The notes beneath the pieces are model-generated. The model was not told the DNA's origin and searched no databases. It saw only the letters and a list, made by a program, of their open reading frames with translations. The position numbers were made by a program, and so were the translations under genes. Below, piece after piece: positions 47,867 to 49,087 of a stretch of 49,087 nucleotides of DNA. Numbering within the stretch: the first letter of the stretch is position 1; each line of letters starts with the position of its first letter. Source of the DNA: a virus; IMG/VR virus record IMGVR_UViG_3300039149_000003, positions 1 to 49,087 of that record; one strand, given 5' to 3'.

Positions 47867-48026
47867 TTTGCATCCTTTCGTAAATTAATATATTCAATCC
47901 TTATCGCATAACCACATATAACACATATCGGCGTTTGTGGCAACCATTTAGGAGCTAATTGCCTCGGAACCCTCGCAAGCTCCTTTTTGCATCCATCACA
48001 GTAGGCTTATTTACGCACAAACTCAT
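47863..48026 (-). pseudogene. Frameshifted zinc-ribbon gene
   Basis: A frame without a start codon encodes AYCDGCKKELARVPRQLAPK then CVICGYAIRIEYINL and ends RKDAK at 47863. The two CxxC pairs are typical of a zinc ribbon. An ATG at 48026 gives MSLCVNKP in another frame; adding one base near 48004 would join them (MSLCVNKPYCDGC). The open frame continues directly from the stop of the 77-aa gene, so stop read-through is an alternative. Confidence 0.5.
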
Positions 48027-48240
48027 CGTATTTCTCCTTTCTCCGTTCTCCGTTCTCTATCTTAACCTGTTCTTCTTCTCTTGAAGTTAAACCCACTGGA
48101 TTATTACATGAAATAGGTATGGTTTTATAACCACCACACCGCACACATGGATTTCCATTCTTCAAAACATACCCTTGTGGCCTTCCGCTGCCGTAACATA
48201 ATCCACATCGTTTAGTATCCGCACTTTTTTCTTTACTCAT
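48007..48240 (-). CDS. Zinc-ribbon small protein, 77 aa
   Basis: MSKEKSADTKRCGLCYGSGR then NPCVRCGGYKTIPISC and a helical tail (SREEEQVKIENGERRKEKYD). Two CxxC pairs. The stop is directly before the frameshifted zinc-ribbon gene. It overlaps the previous gene by 4 bases. Unknown role. Confidence 0.68.
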   Translation of the reverse strand: MSKEKSADTKRCGLCYGSGRPQGYVLKNGNPCVRCGGYKTIPISCNNPVGLTSREEEQVKIENGERRKEKYDEFVRK

Positions 48241-48623
48241 CCCTTCAAATCCTCCAACATCTCAACACAATACTCACTACTCAGCCCGCCACGGTCAACA
48301 TCTTTGATAGGCTTGATGTACTTGAGCAGCTCCTTCCAATGCTCTACCAAGGCAGCTAAAGACGCTGCGTGTTGGGCTGTGATGGTGACAACTCTCTGTG
48401 AACAATCTGGTAAGTGAGTACCTGATACAGTTCCACACTCTGAGCATTGATTAATAATTTTAATATCTGTAATCTTCATGTCTGGCTTACTCTGACATTT
48501 AGAACAAGGCACGTCTGGAACATAATGTGTCTTACAACTACTTAGTTCCGGGTCAACCTTAGTCCCCTTGCACCTGTCACACTCCGGCACATACTCCAAA
48601 CTCTCAAGTTTCTTTGTGTCCAT
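48237..48623 (-). CDS. Zinc-ribbon protein, 128 aa
   Basis: Start at ATG 48623 behind AGTGAGGACTAAAATT. Several CxxC sites (VPECDRCKGTKVD, VPCSKCQSKPD, NQCSECGTVSG), then a helical half (AQHAASLAALVEHWKELLKY). Start preferred over GTG 48638. Not recognised as a family. Confidence 0.68.
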   Translation of the reverse strand: MDTKKLESLEYVPECDRCKGTKVDPELSSCKTHYVPDVPCSKCQSKPDMKITDIKIINQCSECGTVSGTHLPDCSQRVVTITAQHAASLAALVEHWKELLKYIKPIKDVDRGGLSSEYCVEMLEDLKG

Positions 48624-48627
48624 AATT

Positions 48628-48690
48628 TTAGTCCTCACTTTCTAATAAAGCCCCTGCGCCAAATATATTTTCTTCTTTTGGCATTTTCAT
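48628..48690 (-). CDS. Possible 20-aa coupling ORF
   Basis: MKMPKEENIFGAGALLESED, ATG 48690 behind AAGGTGACATT, stopping 4 bases before the next ATG. It ends ESED just like the 39-aa ORF at 462, and both use GAAAGTGAGGACT as the ribosome site for the next gene. Likely a translation-coupling mini-ORF rather than a protein with its own function. Confidence 0.35.
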   Translation of the reverse strand: MKMPKEENIFGAGALLESED

Positions 48691-48749
48691 AATGTCACCT
48701 TAATCTCTAATCAACTAATTCCCTATTTCCCAATTTCCTTCTGTATAGC

Positions 48750-49087
<338 letters not shown>

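Overview
The window is an essentially complete genome of a tailed dsDNA bacteriophage (Caudoviricetes). The last 168 bases repeat the first 165 apart from one CAG unit, and a single gene reads in frame across the two contig ends, so the molecule is a circle or a circularly permuted genome of about 48.92 kb. The capsid set (TerS, TerL, a P22-like portal, scaffold, major capsid protein, head-tail connector, gp10-like tail hub) and the absence of a tape measure, tail tube or contractile sheath suggest a podovirus-like particle. G+C looks to be in the mid-40s percent and Shine-Dalgarno sites (AAGGAG type) are strong. I see no integrase or repressor, no tRNA, and no DNA polymerase. The host cannot be named from the sequence; one lipobox-like protein fits a Gram-negative-type host.

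All genes but one are on the minus strand, so the map reads from high to low coordinates. (1) About 48.7-45.6 kb: small, mostly zinc-ribbon proteins, a SEC-C protein and two small genes that look frameshifted. (2) 45.6-36.1 kb: packaging and head genes (TerS, TerL, a possible Acb2/Tad1-like hairpin protein, portal, scaffold, capsid, minor head proteins), with a strong intrinsic terminator between portal and scaffold. (3) 36.0-25.5 kb: tail and connector genes interleaved one by one with enzymes: two methyltransferases, two glycosyltransferase-like proteins, a radical SAM/SPASM protein and a GNAT acetyltransferase. This block is led by two tandem RNA hairpins that share a core with compensatory changes. 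(4) 25-17.1 kb: a cargo block with a split 'polyvalent' protein (1285 + 620 aa) and two smaller proteins, probably virion-associated or injected. A plus-strand HNH gene with its own promoter is inserted here. (5) 17.0-0.5 kb: the early region. It starts at a promoter containing a dyad operator, then an AP2/HNH homing endonuclease fused in frame to a zinc-ribbon gene, then recombination and replication genes (coiled-coil and zinc proteins, SNF2 helicase, ASCH protein, RecD/Dda-like helicase, RusA resolvase, possible lysis-type membrane proteins, D12 DNA adenine methylase, HNH, Toprim/SF3 primase-helicase). It ends with an Imm-5-like alanine-rich protein spanning the contig junction.

The phage appears to bring its own primase, helicases, resolvase and base methylation but to rely on the host polymerase. 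The virion enzymes point to glycan or peptide modification of the particle or the host surface. The most unusual features are the paired covarying hairpins at 36.06-36.15 kb, the enzyme set woven into the tail operon, the selfish endonuclease genes with dyad-bearing promoters, and the repeated modules of the 6.4-9.8 kb small-protein region.
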